A DNA stretch of 64,000 nt, from NCBI RefSeq assembly GCF_910594005.1, contig NC_057819.1, positions 127,135,669 to 127,199,668 on the forward strand, in the 5' to 3' direction. Below are positions 1 to 10,482 of the stretch, one piece after another. The translations under genes and the position numbers were made by a program. This stretch comes from Cervus elaphus. Taxonomy: Eukaryota > Chordata > Mammalia > Artiodactyla > Cervidae. The notes beneath the pieces were generated by a model that searched no databases, was not told where the DNA came from, and worked only from the letters and a program-made list of their open reading frames with translations. Every line of letters starts with the position of its first letter. Positions within the stretch are counted from its first letter, which is position 1.

Positions 1-13
1 GAAGGACATTGAC
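1..13 (+). CDS. QRICH2: QRICH2 coding exon fragment at the window edge
   Basis: The last four codons (KDID) and one leading base precede a GTGAGG donor at 14. The exon start is outside the window. It ends in phase 0, as the next exon needs. Confidence 0.65.
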
Positions 14-2632
14 GTGAGGGCCGGCGGGGGGCGGGGCTGGGGCGCGACCTGGTTCCCTGCTCCTTATTCTCTGCTCCCTCGGCCTCCCAGGTGTTGTACC
101 AGGGTCTGGAGAAGCTGGAGAGGGAGAAGGCCAACAGGGAACACCTGGAGATGGAAATTGACGTGGTAAGGCCAGGCCTGAATAAAAGCCACCCAGAGAG
201 GTCCCATTGCTCCCACTCTTGAAAAGGCAGAAAGAGGAGAGGAGCCCAAGGTGGGATGTGGACTCAGCATCACAGTTGAGCTAGTGGAGCGGGGCCCCGC
301 CGTGACTCTCTCCCATCTTGGTGGGGGCGCATCTTGTCCCCCGTCTCTGGGCAGAAAGCCGACAAGAGTGCCCTGGCAGCCAAAGTGAGCCGCGTCCAGT
401 TTGACGCCACCACGGAGCAGCTGAACCACATGATGCAGGAGCTGGTGGCCAAGATGACGGGGCAGGAGCAGGACTGGCAGAAGATGCTGGACAAGCTCCT
501 GGTGGAGATGGACAACAAGGTGACCGGGGCAGCGCCACCTCCGCCGGGCACTGCAGACCCCCACCTGCTTTCTCAGAGCTCACCTGGTGCCCGCCCCCCG
601 CTCCCTCCCCCAAGCTGGACCGCCTGGAGCTGGACCCGGTGAAGCAGTCACTGGAGGATCGGTGGAAATCCTTGCGACAGCAGCTCAAAGAGCGCTCTCC
701 ACTCTACCAGGCGGACGAGGCAGCTGCCATGCGGAGGTGAGGCCCGGCAGGGGCGAGGGTGGGCCGGCTGGAGGGTCCCCACATGTGTTTGGAGGGACTG
801 GCGGATCCTGTCTGGGACTGTCCAGCAGTAGGAAGGGACAGAACTTGAAAAGCTTTTGTAGCTCAGGCTGATTCATATTATAGCAGAGAGAGGGAGGGGA
901 GGGAGGCGTAAGGCTCTCTGGGCACAGGTGGGAGGGGGTCCACAGCCCCCACAGCTCAGCACCCAGGGTGACAGGCCCCAGGCCACCAGAGGCAGAGCCT
1001 GGGGGTATGGGGGGGTGAGTCCTCCTGGCCCGGGGTGGGATCGGGGGTGCCTGGCTCATGGCAGCTTGAGTCCCAGCATTCCCATTCCTGGCCACCAGAG
1101 GGCACCCAAAGCTTACGCAGGGCACCCACCTCTGGGGGCCCTTGAGAGCCCTGCCGGCTTTGGGTTAGGGGATGTGCTAGATGTGTGTCCAGAAGTGGGC
1201 ATCTCTAGTAGCTGATGCGTGCAGGGAGCGGGGCCCAGACCTGCCTCCGGTGGCCTGAGGCCCCGTCCCCCTGGGCACTGAGCATCCAGCCTAACAGCCA
1301 AACCCTCTTGAGTTCGTCCCTCCCGTTGGGATCCTCTGGGCAGGGTCCTCACCCTCTGCGTGTGTCCCATCCCTCACAGGCAGCTCTTGGCACACTTCCA
1401 CTGCCTCTCATGTGACCGTCCCCTGGAGACACCTGTGACTGGACAGTGAGTGCCCCCAGTGGGTGGCCGTGACGGGGGGTGCCGTCTGTACTCCCTGCCT
1501 GCCTCCAGCTCTCCTCTCTCGGGTCCGCTCTATGCCCTGGGCTGCTCTTACCCCGCGGCCTTCAATCCCCGGGGTGGGAAGGCTCCTCGGGCAGGTGGAG
1601 CGTGAGGAGTAGGTGATGGGTTTGGATGCTGGGGTTTCTCACTCCGACCCTCCCTTCCCTGTGCCTGCCCAGAGTCATCCCCGTGACTCCCGTGGGCCCC
1701 TGCCTGCCCGGGCACCGCTCCGTCCGCCCCTACACGGTCTTTGAACTGGAGCAGGTTCGGCAGCAGAGCCGCAAGTACGGGCAGTGCCGCGGGGTCCTGT
1801 GAGGGCTTTGCAGGGGGTCTGGAGGGCGAGAGTGGGGGCTGGGGTGGGGTGATGCTAGGGCGCTTTTTGAAGCGCCCAGCTCTTCCTGGGGCAGAAGCAT
1901 CGGCTCCCAGGTGCAGACCTAGTAACCACCTGCCTTTGCACCCCTGCTGGGCGTCCTGGTGGGACGTTGCCTCTGAGACTCCTCCCCACCCCCTGCCTTT
2001 TCCCTGCTCACACTGGGCCTGGGAGGAAGGCAGGGGGCAGCTCCATGAGTGTGAGATGAGTGGTGGGGGGTGTGTTTCATGCCCTCCGGGGCTCCTGCCC
2101 TCCTCCCCACAGCCTTGCCACCTCCTGAGGCCGGGGGTTCAGTGGAACAGCTGGTTTTCAAAGCTGCCCTTGGAGCCCACGGGGGCCAGGGGTGCGGGGC
2201 CAGGGCAAGGGGGCCTGATGGATTGGGCTGCTCTCCCCTCTGGCTCTCCCGCACGCTCTCGGCTCAGGAAACCCTCCCCGGCAAGCCCGGCCCTGGTCCC
2301 TGGGGTTTGGTGGAGGGGGCTCGCACCCCACAGGGCCCTGCTTCCTGGGGATGGTGCCGGCGCACGGCTCACCCCTCCGCTGGGCCCGCACCCCACAGCC
2401 TGAAGCTGGGCAGCAGCGGCTTCCCGCGGGGGGACCTGGGGCCGGTGGAGCGGAGCGTGGGGCGCCTGCGTACCATGCACTCCAAGATGCTCCTGGACAT
2501 CGAGAAGGTGCAGATCCACTTCGGGGGCTCCGTCAAGGCCAGCAGCCAGATGATCCACGAGCTGCTGCAGGCCCAGTGCCTCAGCTCCCCCTGCTATAGA
2601 CGGTGGGCTGCCGGCCGGACCTGAGAGCCTGG

Positions 2633-2676
<44 letters not shown>

Positions 2677-2733
2677 TGCCGGAGTGTGTGTGTGTGTGTG
2701 TGTGTGTGTGGAGTGCCGGACCTGAGAGCCTGG

Positions 2734-2775
<42 letters not shown>

Positions 2776-2837
2776 TGCCGGACCTGAGAGCCTGGCAGAG
2801 TGTGAGTGTGTATGTGTGTGTGTGGAGTGCGGCCTGG

Positions 2838-2879
<42 letters not shown>

Positions 2880-2904
2880 AGTGCCGGACCTGAGAGCCTG
2901 GCAG

Positions 2905-2959
<55 letters not shown>

Positions 2960-5900
2960 AGTGCAGCCTGGCAGAGTGTGTGTGTGCCGGGCCTGAGAGC
3001 CTGGCAGAGTGTGTGTGTGTGTGTGTATAGTGCGGCCTGGCAGAGAGAGTGTGTGTGTGTGTGTGGAGTGCGGCCTGGCAGAGTGTGTGTGTGTGTGTGT
3101 ATGTGTGTGTGGAGTGCGGCCTCCATGTAGGAGACAGTATGTGATTGTGTATGTCTGTGAGAATGTAAACATGCGTATAAGTGTGTATGAAAATGTAGGC
3201 GTGATTATATTGTGTGAACGTTTATGTGTGTGTTTTTGAAAGAATGCAAGAGAATGTGTATGTGTGAATGTGTGTGAACATATGTACGAATGTGTTTGAG
3301 AATCTATGTGAACACATGTATGTGAACGTGTATGTGTGAGTGTGAATGCGTGTGAACAAGTGTGAGAGAGCATTGTTAAATGTATACTATAGGAGCAGAT
3401 GAATGTGTGTGTATGTGTGACTGTGCGTATGAATGTGGGAACGCGTATGTGTGCGTTCTGAGTGTCTGAGAGTGTGTATGTCTGCAAACGTATGTGTGAA
3501 CGTGTGTGAGGATCTGTGAATACACGTGTGTGAATGTGTGTATGTGGGAGAGGGAGTGTGTGTGTGTATGTGTCCCTCAGGAGGCCACCCTGCTCGCTCA
3601 CCCCCCGCCCTGTCCTAGCTCAAGCTGTGGCCCCGGGAGCCCCCTGTCGGCACCACCCCACCTGCAGCCCCCCACCCCCACCGAGGCGTGTCCCGGGACA
3701 CACCCGCTCCCTGTGACTCGCCATCTCCACCGCAGGCTGCCAGACATGGCTGATTACAGCTACTCCTCGGCGACCCGGCCCTGCGGGGGCAGCCACACCC
3801 TCACCTACCCCTACCGGCGAATCCGCCTGCAGCACCTTTCCCAGGGCATGTACCCCACCGAGGAGATCCAGATCGCCATGAAGGTGGGGACATTCCTGGC
3901 AGCCTCCAGGGAGGGCCCCCCAGGGGCCCCCAGACTCCCAGGTCCCTCCGGAAAAGCCGCCAGCAGTCCCCTGCCCGGCCCTCGGCCTCGGGGGCAGTTT
4001 CTTAATCAGACCCAGTCAAAGCCTCAGGTTCTTTTCCTTTCCTGGGAAGAAGACAGCCATCCCGGCCACCCGGCCACCTGGCCCTGTCCCCTTCACCCTG
4101 TCCCTCGGCCCCTTTGAGGGCTCTGAGCACTGTTTGGCTCAGAGAGAGGGCAGGAAGGAAGCTCAGGCAGCAGGTGGCCATGGGTACCCACCTGTCTCCA
4201 CAGCACGACGAGGTGGACATCTTGGGCCTGGACGGACATATTTACAAGGGCCGGATGGAAACACGGCTGCCAGACCTCCTGAACAAAGACAGTGAGTGTC
4301 CAGATGACCCAGACGTCCTCAGGCTCCTTGCTTGGGTCCTGCAGGACCTGTCCAGCTCCTGGAGGCCCCAGCACTTCTTGGGGCCACCAGACCCCAACTG
4401 CCTTCCTCCTCCACCTCCCTGACTCCAAACGCCCCCAGGTCAGTGTTTGCAGAAGGGGGACAACTATCTAGTCTTAGCCAATTAGCAGGAATGTCGTAGC
4501 CGCATCTTTTCTGGCCAGCCTTCATCCGCAGGCTGTCACCCCAGTTTTCCCACCTAAGCCTCTGTTAGTATCACCAATTCTTCAAAACTCTTCCTGAGCC
4601 CTCTACCCCTTGTGAATCTCTCGTGTTCTGGAATGTCCCCTTCCAGTTGGCCATCCTGGATGTGCTTTATCACTCCTCTCTGGGTCTGACAGGCGTGTAT
4701 GCATCTTTCAAGTCACTTCCCCTCCCAAACTGTAGACCCAGGGTCAGAACTCACCCAGCACCTGGCATGGGGCTGCTGTCTGTGGGTAGATATCAGAGTG
4801 AGTGGATAGACAGATGGCCAGACAGACGTACAGGGGGATGAAGTGCTTGCTGTTGCTCAGTCGCTAAGTTATGTCTGACTCTTTGCGACCCCAGGGAGTG
4901 AGTGCAGCATGCCAGGCTCCCCTGTCCTCCACTATCTCATGGAGCTGGCTCAGATTCATGTCCACTGAGTTGGTGATGCTATACAACCATCTCATCCTCT
5001 GCCACCTTCTTCTCCTTTTGCCTTCAATCCTTCCCAGCATCAGGGTCTTTTCCAATGAATGAAGTGCTTTCTTATAAAGGGCATTTCCACGAATTCAGAC
5101 TGAGAAGGGCGCCCGCTGAGGCAGGCAGAGACCAGCAGCCCGCCGCCCTCTCCCCATCCCCACGGCCCCCTCAGAGCTCCCAGCCGGGGTCTCAGAGCTG
5201 ACCCTCCCCACTCCGTCTCCCATCAGATGCGGGGATGAAGAACAAGACCAAGCAGCCCCGGCCCCACGGGCATCGGCAGCAGTCCCTCAGCGACGGCGGC
5301 CAGCTGCCCTCGCGGCCTCAGAGTGCCCAGACGCTGGCTGCCAACGACTCAGGTAGCTCCTCCCTGGACGGAGGGTCCTTCTGGGTGGCACTGCCCGCCG
5401 ACCCTCCTCCTTGCCCCGCCAGGCCCCTCTGCTGCCCGTGGCTGGTATATACCCTTATTCCCCTGGAGAGAAGAGGGGCCCGGGAGCCAAGGGCTAGGAT
5501 GCAAGGGAGGAGAGAGAAAACCCTTCCCTCCCAGGCGCCTACTTTGTGCCAGGTCTGTGGGCAGATACTGTCACTGCCTCCATATCACAGAAGAGGAAAC
5601 AGGTGCGGGCTTGTGGCCCGAGCTCTGCCTCCAGGCCCACGTCCTTCCCCGCTGCTCACATGTACCGACTCTCCTGGGCCTGGGAGATCCCCAGAGGGGC
5701 CAAATCTGGCCTGAAAGCCAGAGGGCTAAGCCTTCCCCCAGGGTTTGGCTATCCATGGAGGCCAGAGAGGGATGCTGGCCTGGAGCCGGGGGGCTAGACC
5801 ACTTCCAGGTGACTCTGAGCACGTCTCCCCCTCCTCCTGGCCAGTTTCCTCATCTGTCAATAAAAGGGTGCTGGATTCTGGCTGCTAAGTTAGGAGCTGC

Positions 5901-6973
5901 CCCCCCGCCCCCCGCCCAGCAGAGTCTAAGAAAGCTGCTGAGTTTCTTCTCATGAAACCTTATGTACCCACAATGCTTTGCAGCTACTTGCTGGAGGCCC
6001 AGGGAGCCCCACCGCACCCCCGCCCAGGTCTAGAGCCCCAGCCCAAGGTCCTCTGCACCAAGCCTTCCAGTTCCAGCCCCCAGTGCCTGCAGGAGGCAGA
6101 AACCAGTGCAGTGGTGGGATGTGCAGCCTCGCCTCTGCCAAGGGTTCCTCACTGCTGAAGAGCTTTACACGTGTGAATCAATAATTTTAATCCTCACGTG
6201 TTAAAAGATAGGGACCACTGCTGGTCCCACCTACAGCTGACAAAGCCAAGGCACAGAGACGTTAAAGTACATGCCCAAGGTCACACAGCTAGAAAGCCGC
6301 AGAGCCGGAGCTCAAAGCCAAGCCGTCTGGCCCTGGAGCCAGCACTGGTGACGAAGGCAAATAGCCTGGGGTGGAGGATTCAGCACGGGACAGACAGCTT
6401 CGGCCTGTGGCTCTGGCTCCCAGGACTGTTCTTGGGGGAACTTAGCTTCCTTCTCCCTGACACACCAGTGTCCACTCCAAAGGCACATTACAGAAGCCGG
6501 GGCGGGGGGATGTCTTAAAGAGAAATTCCTGCCCTGATTTAAGTCAGTGTGGCCCTAACAGTCCCTGTATTAATAGAGGGAATGTTAACAAAGAGGCAGG
6601 CTCTTGGCCCCTGACTTATTTTTAACTCAGAGCATAAAGGAGTGTGGCTTAGGGGCTCGTAGGAGAGCGTGACCCTCCAGCATGATGTCCTGGCTCAGGC
6701 TGGTTAGTGGGGCTTTGGGCAAGCCAGGGTGGGCCCCGGTGGGCGTGGGAGTCAGCCTGAGCCATCTGGGGCCCCTCCTGTCCCGCAGCTCCTTCCCGTC
6801 ATCGCAAAGACAGACCTGTCTCCACCGAGGGCCGCCTCTCCCAGCCGAACCCAGCCCACCTGCCCGGCGAGACGGCGAACCTGCCAGGGGGGCTGGACGT
6901 GCACAGGGATATGCCCCCTGGGGAGGGGCTCGAGGAGCCCACCCGGGGGCCACGGTCCACCTCCGCTCACTGA
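1..6973 (+). CDS. QRICH2: QRICH2, glutamine-rich protein 2, C-terminal part (gene continues upstream of the window)
   Basis: Seen: eleven coding segments at 1-13, 91-165, 355-519, 615-736, 1380-1445, 1673-1774, 2399-2602, 3736-3883, 4204-4291, 5227-5352 and 6789-6973. All have AG/GT borders and compatible phases, giving about 430 residues in one unbroken frame to TGA. The first roughly 80 residues are charged, heptad-like coiled coil. Then come a Cys-x-x-Cys motif (HCLSC), a Pro/Tyr-rich linker, another helical stretch, and a basic, Ser/Pro-rich polar tail. This matches the C-terminal DUF4795-type region of QRICH2; the glutamine-rich N-terminal part lies off the left edge. Known: QRICH2 is a testis-expressed sperm flagellar protein, and loss in human and mouse causes multiple morphological abnormalities of the flagella. 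Inference: the gene is functional, since no frameshift or nonsense codon is present. The neighbour UBALD2 is convergent, as in human. The paralog-like C16orf96 shares the domain but not this gene neighbourhood. Confidence 0.9.
91..165 (+). CDS. QRICH2: QRICH2 coding exon, coiled-coil segment
   Basis: Twenty-five codons between CCCAG at 86-90 and GTAAGG at 166, phase 0 at both ends. The product is Glu/Lys/Leu-rich with heptad spacing (GLEKLEREKANREHLEME). Confidence 0.85.
355..519 (+). CDS. QRICH2: QRICH2 coding exon, start of the recognisable C-terminal domain
   Basis: Fifty-five codons between GGGCAG and GTGACC, phase 0 at both ends. It contains the helical stretch KADKSALAAKVSRVQFD followed by QLNHMMQELVAKM, characteristic of DUF4795-family proteins. 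Confidence 0.9.
615..736 (+). CDS. QRICH2: QRICH2 coding exon, second helical segment
   Basis: Acceptor CCCAAG at 609-614, donor GTGAGG at 737, ending in phase 2. Encodes an amphipathic helix around LEDRWKSLRQQLKERSPLY and an acidic/alanine patch. Confidence 0.88.
1380..1445 (+). CDS. QRICH2: QRICH2 coding exon with CxxC motif
   Basis: A short exon after CCTCACAG, phase 2 at both ends, donor GTGAGT at 1446. It carries HFHCLSCDRPLET, the Cys-x-x-Cys signature of the family domain. Metal binding is only a possibility. Confidence 0.88.
1673..1774 (+). CDS. QRICH2: QRICH2 coding exon, proline-rich linker
   Basis: Acceptor TGCCCAG at 1666-1672, donor GTACGG at 1775, phase 2 both sides. Encodes VIPVTPVGPCLPG and then a helical YTVFELEQVRQQSR segment. 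Confidence 0.87.
2399..2602 (+). CDS. QRICH2: QRICH2 coding exon immediately before the TG-repeat intron
   Basis: Sixty-seven full codons from CCCACAG to the donor GTGGGC at 2603, ending in phase 2. The product runs from LKLGSSGFPRGDLGPV through a long amphipathic helix to SSPCYR. The donor abuts the composite minisatellite of the following intron. Confidence 0.88.
2603..3122 (+). repeat. Composite minisatellite interleaved with (TG)n tracts in a QRICH2 intron
   Basis: A core reading GGACCTGAGAGCCTGGCAGAG, or a shorter form GCGGCCTGGCAGAG, recurs about nine times. Each copy is followed by a pure TG tract of varying length, up to roughly 25 dinucleotides. The first core starts about ten bases after the exon donor. 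Minus-strand reading gives only His/Thr dipeptide frames, which are not genes. Confidence 0.95.
3123..3573 (+). repeat. Degenerate TG-rich simple sequence
   Basis: Continues the preceding array as imperfect GTGTGAATGTGTATGTG-like units, with TGTGAACG and TGTATG variants. No core minisatellite unit remains. Probably an older, mutated part of the same microsatellite. Confidence 0.9.
3736..3883 (+). CDS. QRICH2: QRICH2 coding exon after the repeat intron
   Basis: Acceptor CACCGCAG, donor GTGGGG at 3884, entering in phase 2 and leaving in phase 0. It encodes a Tyr/Ser-rich run (LPDMADYSYSSATRP) and RRIRLQHLSQGMYP, typical of the C-terminal end of the family. Confidence 0.88.
4204..4291 (+). CDS. 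QRICH2: QRICH2 coding exon
   Basis: Acceptor CTCCACAG, donor GTGAGT at 4292, ending in phase 1. Encodes HDEVDILGLDGHIYKGRM, a conserved-looking acidic block near the end of the folded part. Confidence 0.88.
4838..5069 (-). mobile_element. 5'-truncated BovB LINE 3' end, antisense, with target-site duplication
   Basis: Carries the CTCAGTCGCTAAG ... TCTGACTCTTTGCGACCCC signature and runs to CATCAGGGTCTTTTCC. The 11-bp direct repeat ATGAAGTGCTT at 4838-4848 and 5059-5069 flanks it. It sits in the QRICH2 intron upstream of the exon at 5227. Confidence 0.88.
5227..5352 (+). CDS. QRICH2: QRICH2 penultimate coding exon
   Basis: Acceptor CCCATCAG, donor GTAGCT at 5353, phase 1 at both ends. Encodes a basic, polar tail (MKNKTKQPRPHGHRQQS, then LPSRPQSAQ), likely disordered. 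Confidence 0.87.
6160..6355 (-). repeat. MIR SINE fragment, antisense
   Basis: Shows the MIR core in reverse: AAGGTCACACAGCTAG followed by an AGAGCCGGAGCTC-like block. Old, diverged, in the last QRICH2 intron. Shorter MIR-like traces also occur near 5540-5630 and 5815-5890. Confidence 0.75.
6789..6973 (+). CDS. QRICH2: QRICH2 terminal coding exon and stop
   Basis: Acceptor TCCCGCAG enters in phase 1. Sixty-one residues, Arg/Pro/Gly-rich and low-complexity (PSRHRKDRPVSTEGR ... RGPRSTSAH), end at TGA 6971-6973. The exon is intact, and the poor conservation expected of such a tail makes the exact C-terminus slightly less certain than the upstream exons. Confidence 0.82.
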
Positions 6974-7012
6974 CCAGGGCTATAAATAAACACTCAGGAG
7001 AAAGCTCTTGGC
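6974..7012 (+). terminator. QRICH2: QRICH2 3' UTR with polyadenylation signal
   Basis: AATAAA at 6985-6990, 12 bases past the stop, implies a very short 3' UTR. The cleavage site (about 7000-7015) is inferred from the usual 10-30 base spacing. Confidence 0.7.
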
Positions 7013-9889
7013 CACGAGGCTCCTCGGTCCCGGTTCAGGTGGGACAGCGGACTTCTTGCAGCCTGACGGACGCGGCTCCCCCAGACAGGGCCAGCTGTTC
7101 TCTCTGAGGGCACCAGGGCTTCAAGAGGGCTGAGTATGGCACCCAGGGCGAGGAGGCGGCAGCACAGGCCCGACTCCAGGCCCTGGGGACTCGCAGGCCT
7201 GCAGGGGGCCCCTCTCCTGACCGTGGCTGGACCCGGTGCTAAGGCCTTCTCTGGCACAGGCACCGCCTTCCCTCTGGGTAAGTGCCCAGGGCATTCTGGA
7301 GGGTTTAGATGCTTCATGTCCATGCTCAGGCTGTACCCTGGGGCGAAGGTTTAAGGGCGGCAGGCTCCTGGCAAGGTTCCTGGTTGCCATCGCCTCCGGC
7401 TTGCAAAACGAGGGGCTTACCCAGGCGGTGCTAGTGGTAAAGAATCTGCCTGCCAATGCAGGCGATGCGAGAGATGCGGGTTTGATCCCCGAGTTTGGAA
7501 GGTCCCCTGGAGAAGGAAATGGCACCCCACTCCAGTATTCTTGCCTGGAGAATCCCATGGACCGAGGAGCCTAGCGGGCTACGGTCCGTGGGGTCACCCT
7601 TGAATGGCTGCCACAGACGCAAGAGGGGCTGCTGGGGCCAGGCCGTGTCCCTGCTCCCCTCACTCCCCAGGGAGATAGAGAACCGTGTCTGATGGCCCTC
7701 ATCCTGCTCCAGGTCACCCTGAACAGAGGAGGGGGCTCACTGCTGTCCACCCAAGTCAACTGTAAGGGACAAGCCCTTGTCCCCAGAGTCCCAGGACAAG
7801 GTAATAATAGTTGCCTCCCACCCAGATAGTCATGGAAGCAGTTCTCTGCCTTCAGATCTATTCTCATCAGCCCCCTCCTCAAAGGTGGGTTTCCCTCCCC
7901 CACCCCCAGGCCCCTCTGTCAGTGAGAGGCCTGCTTTAGGCGTGTGAGGGGAGGGGTGACATAGAGAAAGGGCGTGGCAGGAAATAGCCCAGAAAAGGGT
8001 TTCTCCCTTGTCCCCCTGTGGGCACCGGAGGGTGGGGCTCGCTGGGGGTGTCATGGGTGGAGCAGGCACTCCCTGTGGGAAGGGGCACCCCCCCCATCTG
8101 CTGAGATCTGATTCATCATAGAAGCCCGGAGCCCCAGCAGGCACCCGGCACCCTTTGCTCTGCGAGCGGGAGGCAGGCCCGGCCCAGGCCCTCCTCTGCT
8201 GTGTCCTGGCCTGGAATCCAAACTCACCAGCTTGGCGGGGAGGAGGGAGGAGCAGCCAGCCCCCCCGACCCCCGACGCCCCTGAAAGGACGAGGAGGCCC
8301 CCCACTCCGCCTCCCCGCACCTGGGCCGCCTGCCCGCCCTCAGCCAGCACTGGCCGCCCACATGCCCACGAGGGGCTTCCCCTTCCAGCCTGGGAAAGCA
8401 CAGGTGGGCAGAGTGAAGGGTGCAGGTGGGAGGAGTCCCACGGATCCCCGACCAGGAAACAAAACTGAAAGGATAAACCCAGCCTCGAGCACACGGTCAC
8501 GTGCAGGGCGGGCGGCCGAGGGCAGCTGTGTCCCCGGTCCCGCTCCACACCCACGGGGGGCTGCCCCGCAGCAACCCCATGAAGACACGAGGGCCAGGAG
8601 TAGGGTGGGCCAGCCAGCCCGGCGGGGCGCTTCCCAGGTGTCCCTGCACTTTGGGTCTGAACGTCCAGACCTGCAGGCCTGATTGACAGCAAGGCCCAGG
8701 CTGCCGAGAGGGAGGGAACGCGCCCGCTCACATGTGCTGGAGGGGTGTGGAGGTTGGGGGGGAGGGGAGGGGCTCAAGCAGGAACCCCAAGCCTGAGGCC
8801 TGCCTCCCAACTCCTGCATTCAGGCAGACGGGCTCCGCACCCACCTGGCCACCTGCGTGGGAGAGCCTGAGGAAGGGCCCCACCAGGCCAGCAACTGCCA
8901 TCACCGCTTCATCCTAGCGCCAGGAGGCCAAGAGGAAGGCGGGAAGGGAAAGCAGCCAGTCCCCTTGGGGGCCCACTCGGGCCTCTGGCTCCGAGAGCTG
9001 CGACTGACCTCTGGGACGGGGCCACACGACACGCACGTGGGGACAGGATGCCCCAAAGGAGCTTGGGGGCAGGAAGAGCAGAGACGGCGGAAAGATGCCT
9101 TGGGGGGGCGGGGAGGGCCCAGGCTGAATCGTGGGGCCACCATTGGGACCCCCGAGGCAGGCAGGCCGCTCCCCCCGACCCCACCAACTGCAAAGACAGG
9201 GGCTCCAGGGCTAAGGCTCAGCCTCTGGTGGCCAAGGGCCAGGAGAGGGTCACCGTGACCTAGCCAGGACCTGTTCTCCTCCCACCCGATCCGACCTATC
9301 AGCCCCCTTGTCAGAACACCCGACCCCGCCGCATGGCCATGGGGCTGGTCCCCCGACTGCAGCACAGCCAAGGGCCCGCCACCCCTCTGCCCAAAGAGCG
9401 CGCTCTCCGTACCAAGGCAAATAAAGGCACCGCAAACCAGGGAAGTTAGAAAAGTCTCTTTTACGTTTTAAATTAAAATTTCACCCTGGTGAGATGATTT
9501 GATTTGGGAACTCCATCCAAAGGCCAGCCCTCCACTCTGCCGTCTGCGGCCGGGCACAGTGGAAGAGGCAGGGCGGCCCCAGGGCTGGGGGCCAGCTCGC
9601 AAGTCCTCCACGAGCCCTGCACAGCTGGCCGGGGGCGGGGAGCGGCCCCCACACCTTCAGCCACCCAGCACCACCGGGAGTCCCTCCCACAGGGTGGGAA
9701 GGCAGAGGTCCTTCGCCGGATTCCAGAAGGTGTGACCTTTGAAAGGAGGCAGGGAGCAGACACCACGTGACTGCAGAGTCACACCACCTGGCTCCCAAGC
9801 ACCTGCCCTGGGACAGGGGTGGAGGAAGGGGTGCTGGCCCCCTGGGTGGCTTCTCTGGCCCTTCCCCACTGACCTAACACCCCGTCGGC
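7013..9889. other. Spacer between convergent QRICH2 and UBALD2
   Basis: GC-rich, with one Bov-tA SINE and otherwise no recognisable repeat or exon. Long open frames on both strands are products of high GC. AATAAA on the plus strand near 9420 has no gene to serve that I can see. Confidence 0.6.
7412..7598 (+). mobile_element. Bov-tA SINE, sense
   Basis: Reads from a tRNA-like head (GTGGTAAAGAATCTGCCTG) through CTGGAGAAGGAAATGGCA to GGGCTACGGTCCGTGGGGTC. The distal tail is missing. Confidence 0.9.
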
Positions 9890-10164
9890 CAGCCCCGTTC
9901 TCACATACATTAGTTATTTTTATATATTCGTATATATATTATAGTTATATATTAAAAAGAGGAAAAACAAAAAAACAAAAAAACTTGCCTGAAGAAACTC
10001 CTGAAGGATCCAAGTGGCTCAGAAGTTTACTGTCCCCCCACCCACAAAAATTCTCTCATATAAAATCTTCCAGTGCGATCTTCAGGAAACCCCCGCACGC
10101 CCAGCTTCCCCCCCGCCCCTGGACCGCCCCCCAGCTTCAGCCCAGCGCCCGGCGGCATCCAGTC
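9890..10164 (-). terminator. UBALD2: UBALD2 3' UTR and probable AU-rich 3' end
   Basis: Downstream of the UBALD2 stop the minus strand becomes AU-rich at 9906-9960, with variant hexamers (TATAAA, AATATA) but no AATAAA. The 3' end is placed here by inference; transcripts may extend to the AT-rich stretch near 9450-9480. Confidence 0.4.
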
Positions 10165-10482
10165 TCATCTCTGGCCGTCCATCGCCGCCATGGCTTTCTG
10201 CTGCGTGCTCCCCTGCTGTGCTCCGGGGGGCCACGTGGGCTGTGGGTGGTGGAGGTGGTGGAAGCTGTGGGCCGTGGGGGAGGAGGGTGGGATCCAGGCG
10301 GCCTGGTGGCTGGGCGGGGACGAGGCCCAGAAGGGGCTGAAGTTTGCAGGGGGTGAGCAGGCCACGGCGGTCATGGGGCTGTTGCTGCTCTGCAGGCCCT
10401 CGGAGGCACGAAGCTTTGAGAACATGGCCAGCGCGTCGGGGAAGTTGGGCGGTGTGGCAGGTGTGTTGCTGGGGGTACACAT
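10165..10482 (-). CDS. UBALD2: UBALD2 coding exon 3 with stop
   Basis: Starts right after the acceptor (CTCCCAGCAG on the minus strand) with MCTPSNTPATPPNFPDAL. Contains the conserved LAMFSKLRASEGL block and the His/Pro-rich tail; stop at 10167-10165. Confidence 0.96.
   Translation of the reverse strand: MCTPSNTPATPPNFPDALAMFSKLRASEGLQSSNSPMTAVACSPPANFSPFWASSPPSHQAAWIPPSSPTAHSFHHLHHPQPTWPPGAQQGSTQQKAMAAMDGQR

Noticed and set aside
2581..3601. Long minus-strand open frames rich in alternating His and Thr, and plus-strand Cys/Val frames
   Set aside because: They are translations of the TG dinucleotide array and its flanks, inside an intron; no start context, homology or splice support.
8051..8731. 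226-codon minus-strand frame and several other >100-codon frames between QRICH2 and UBALD2
   Set aside because: GC-rich, stop-poor DNA on both strands gives such frames; composition is Pro/Gly/Ala/Arg with no recognisable domain.
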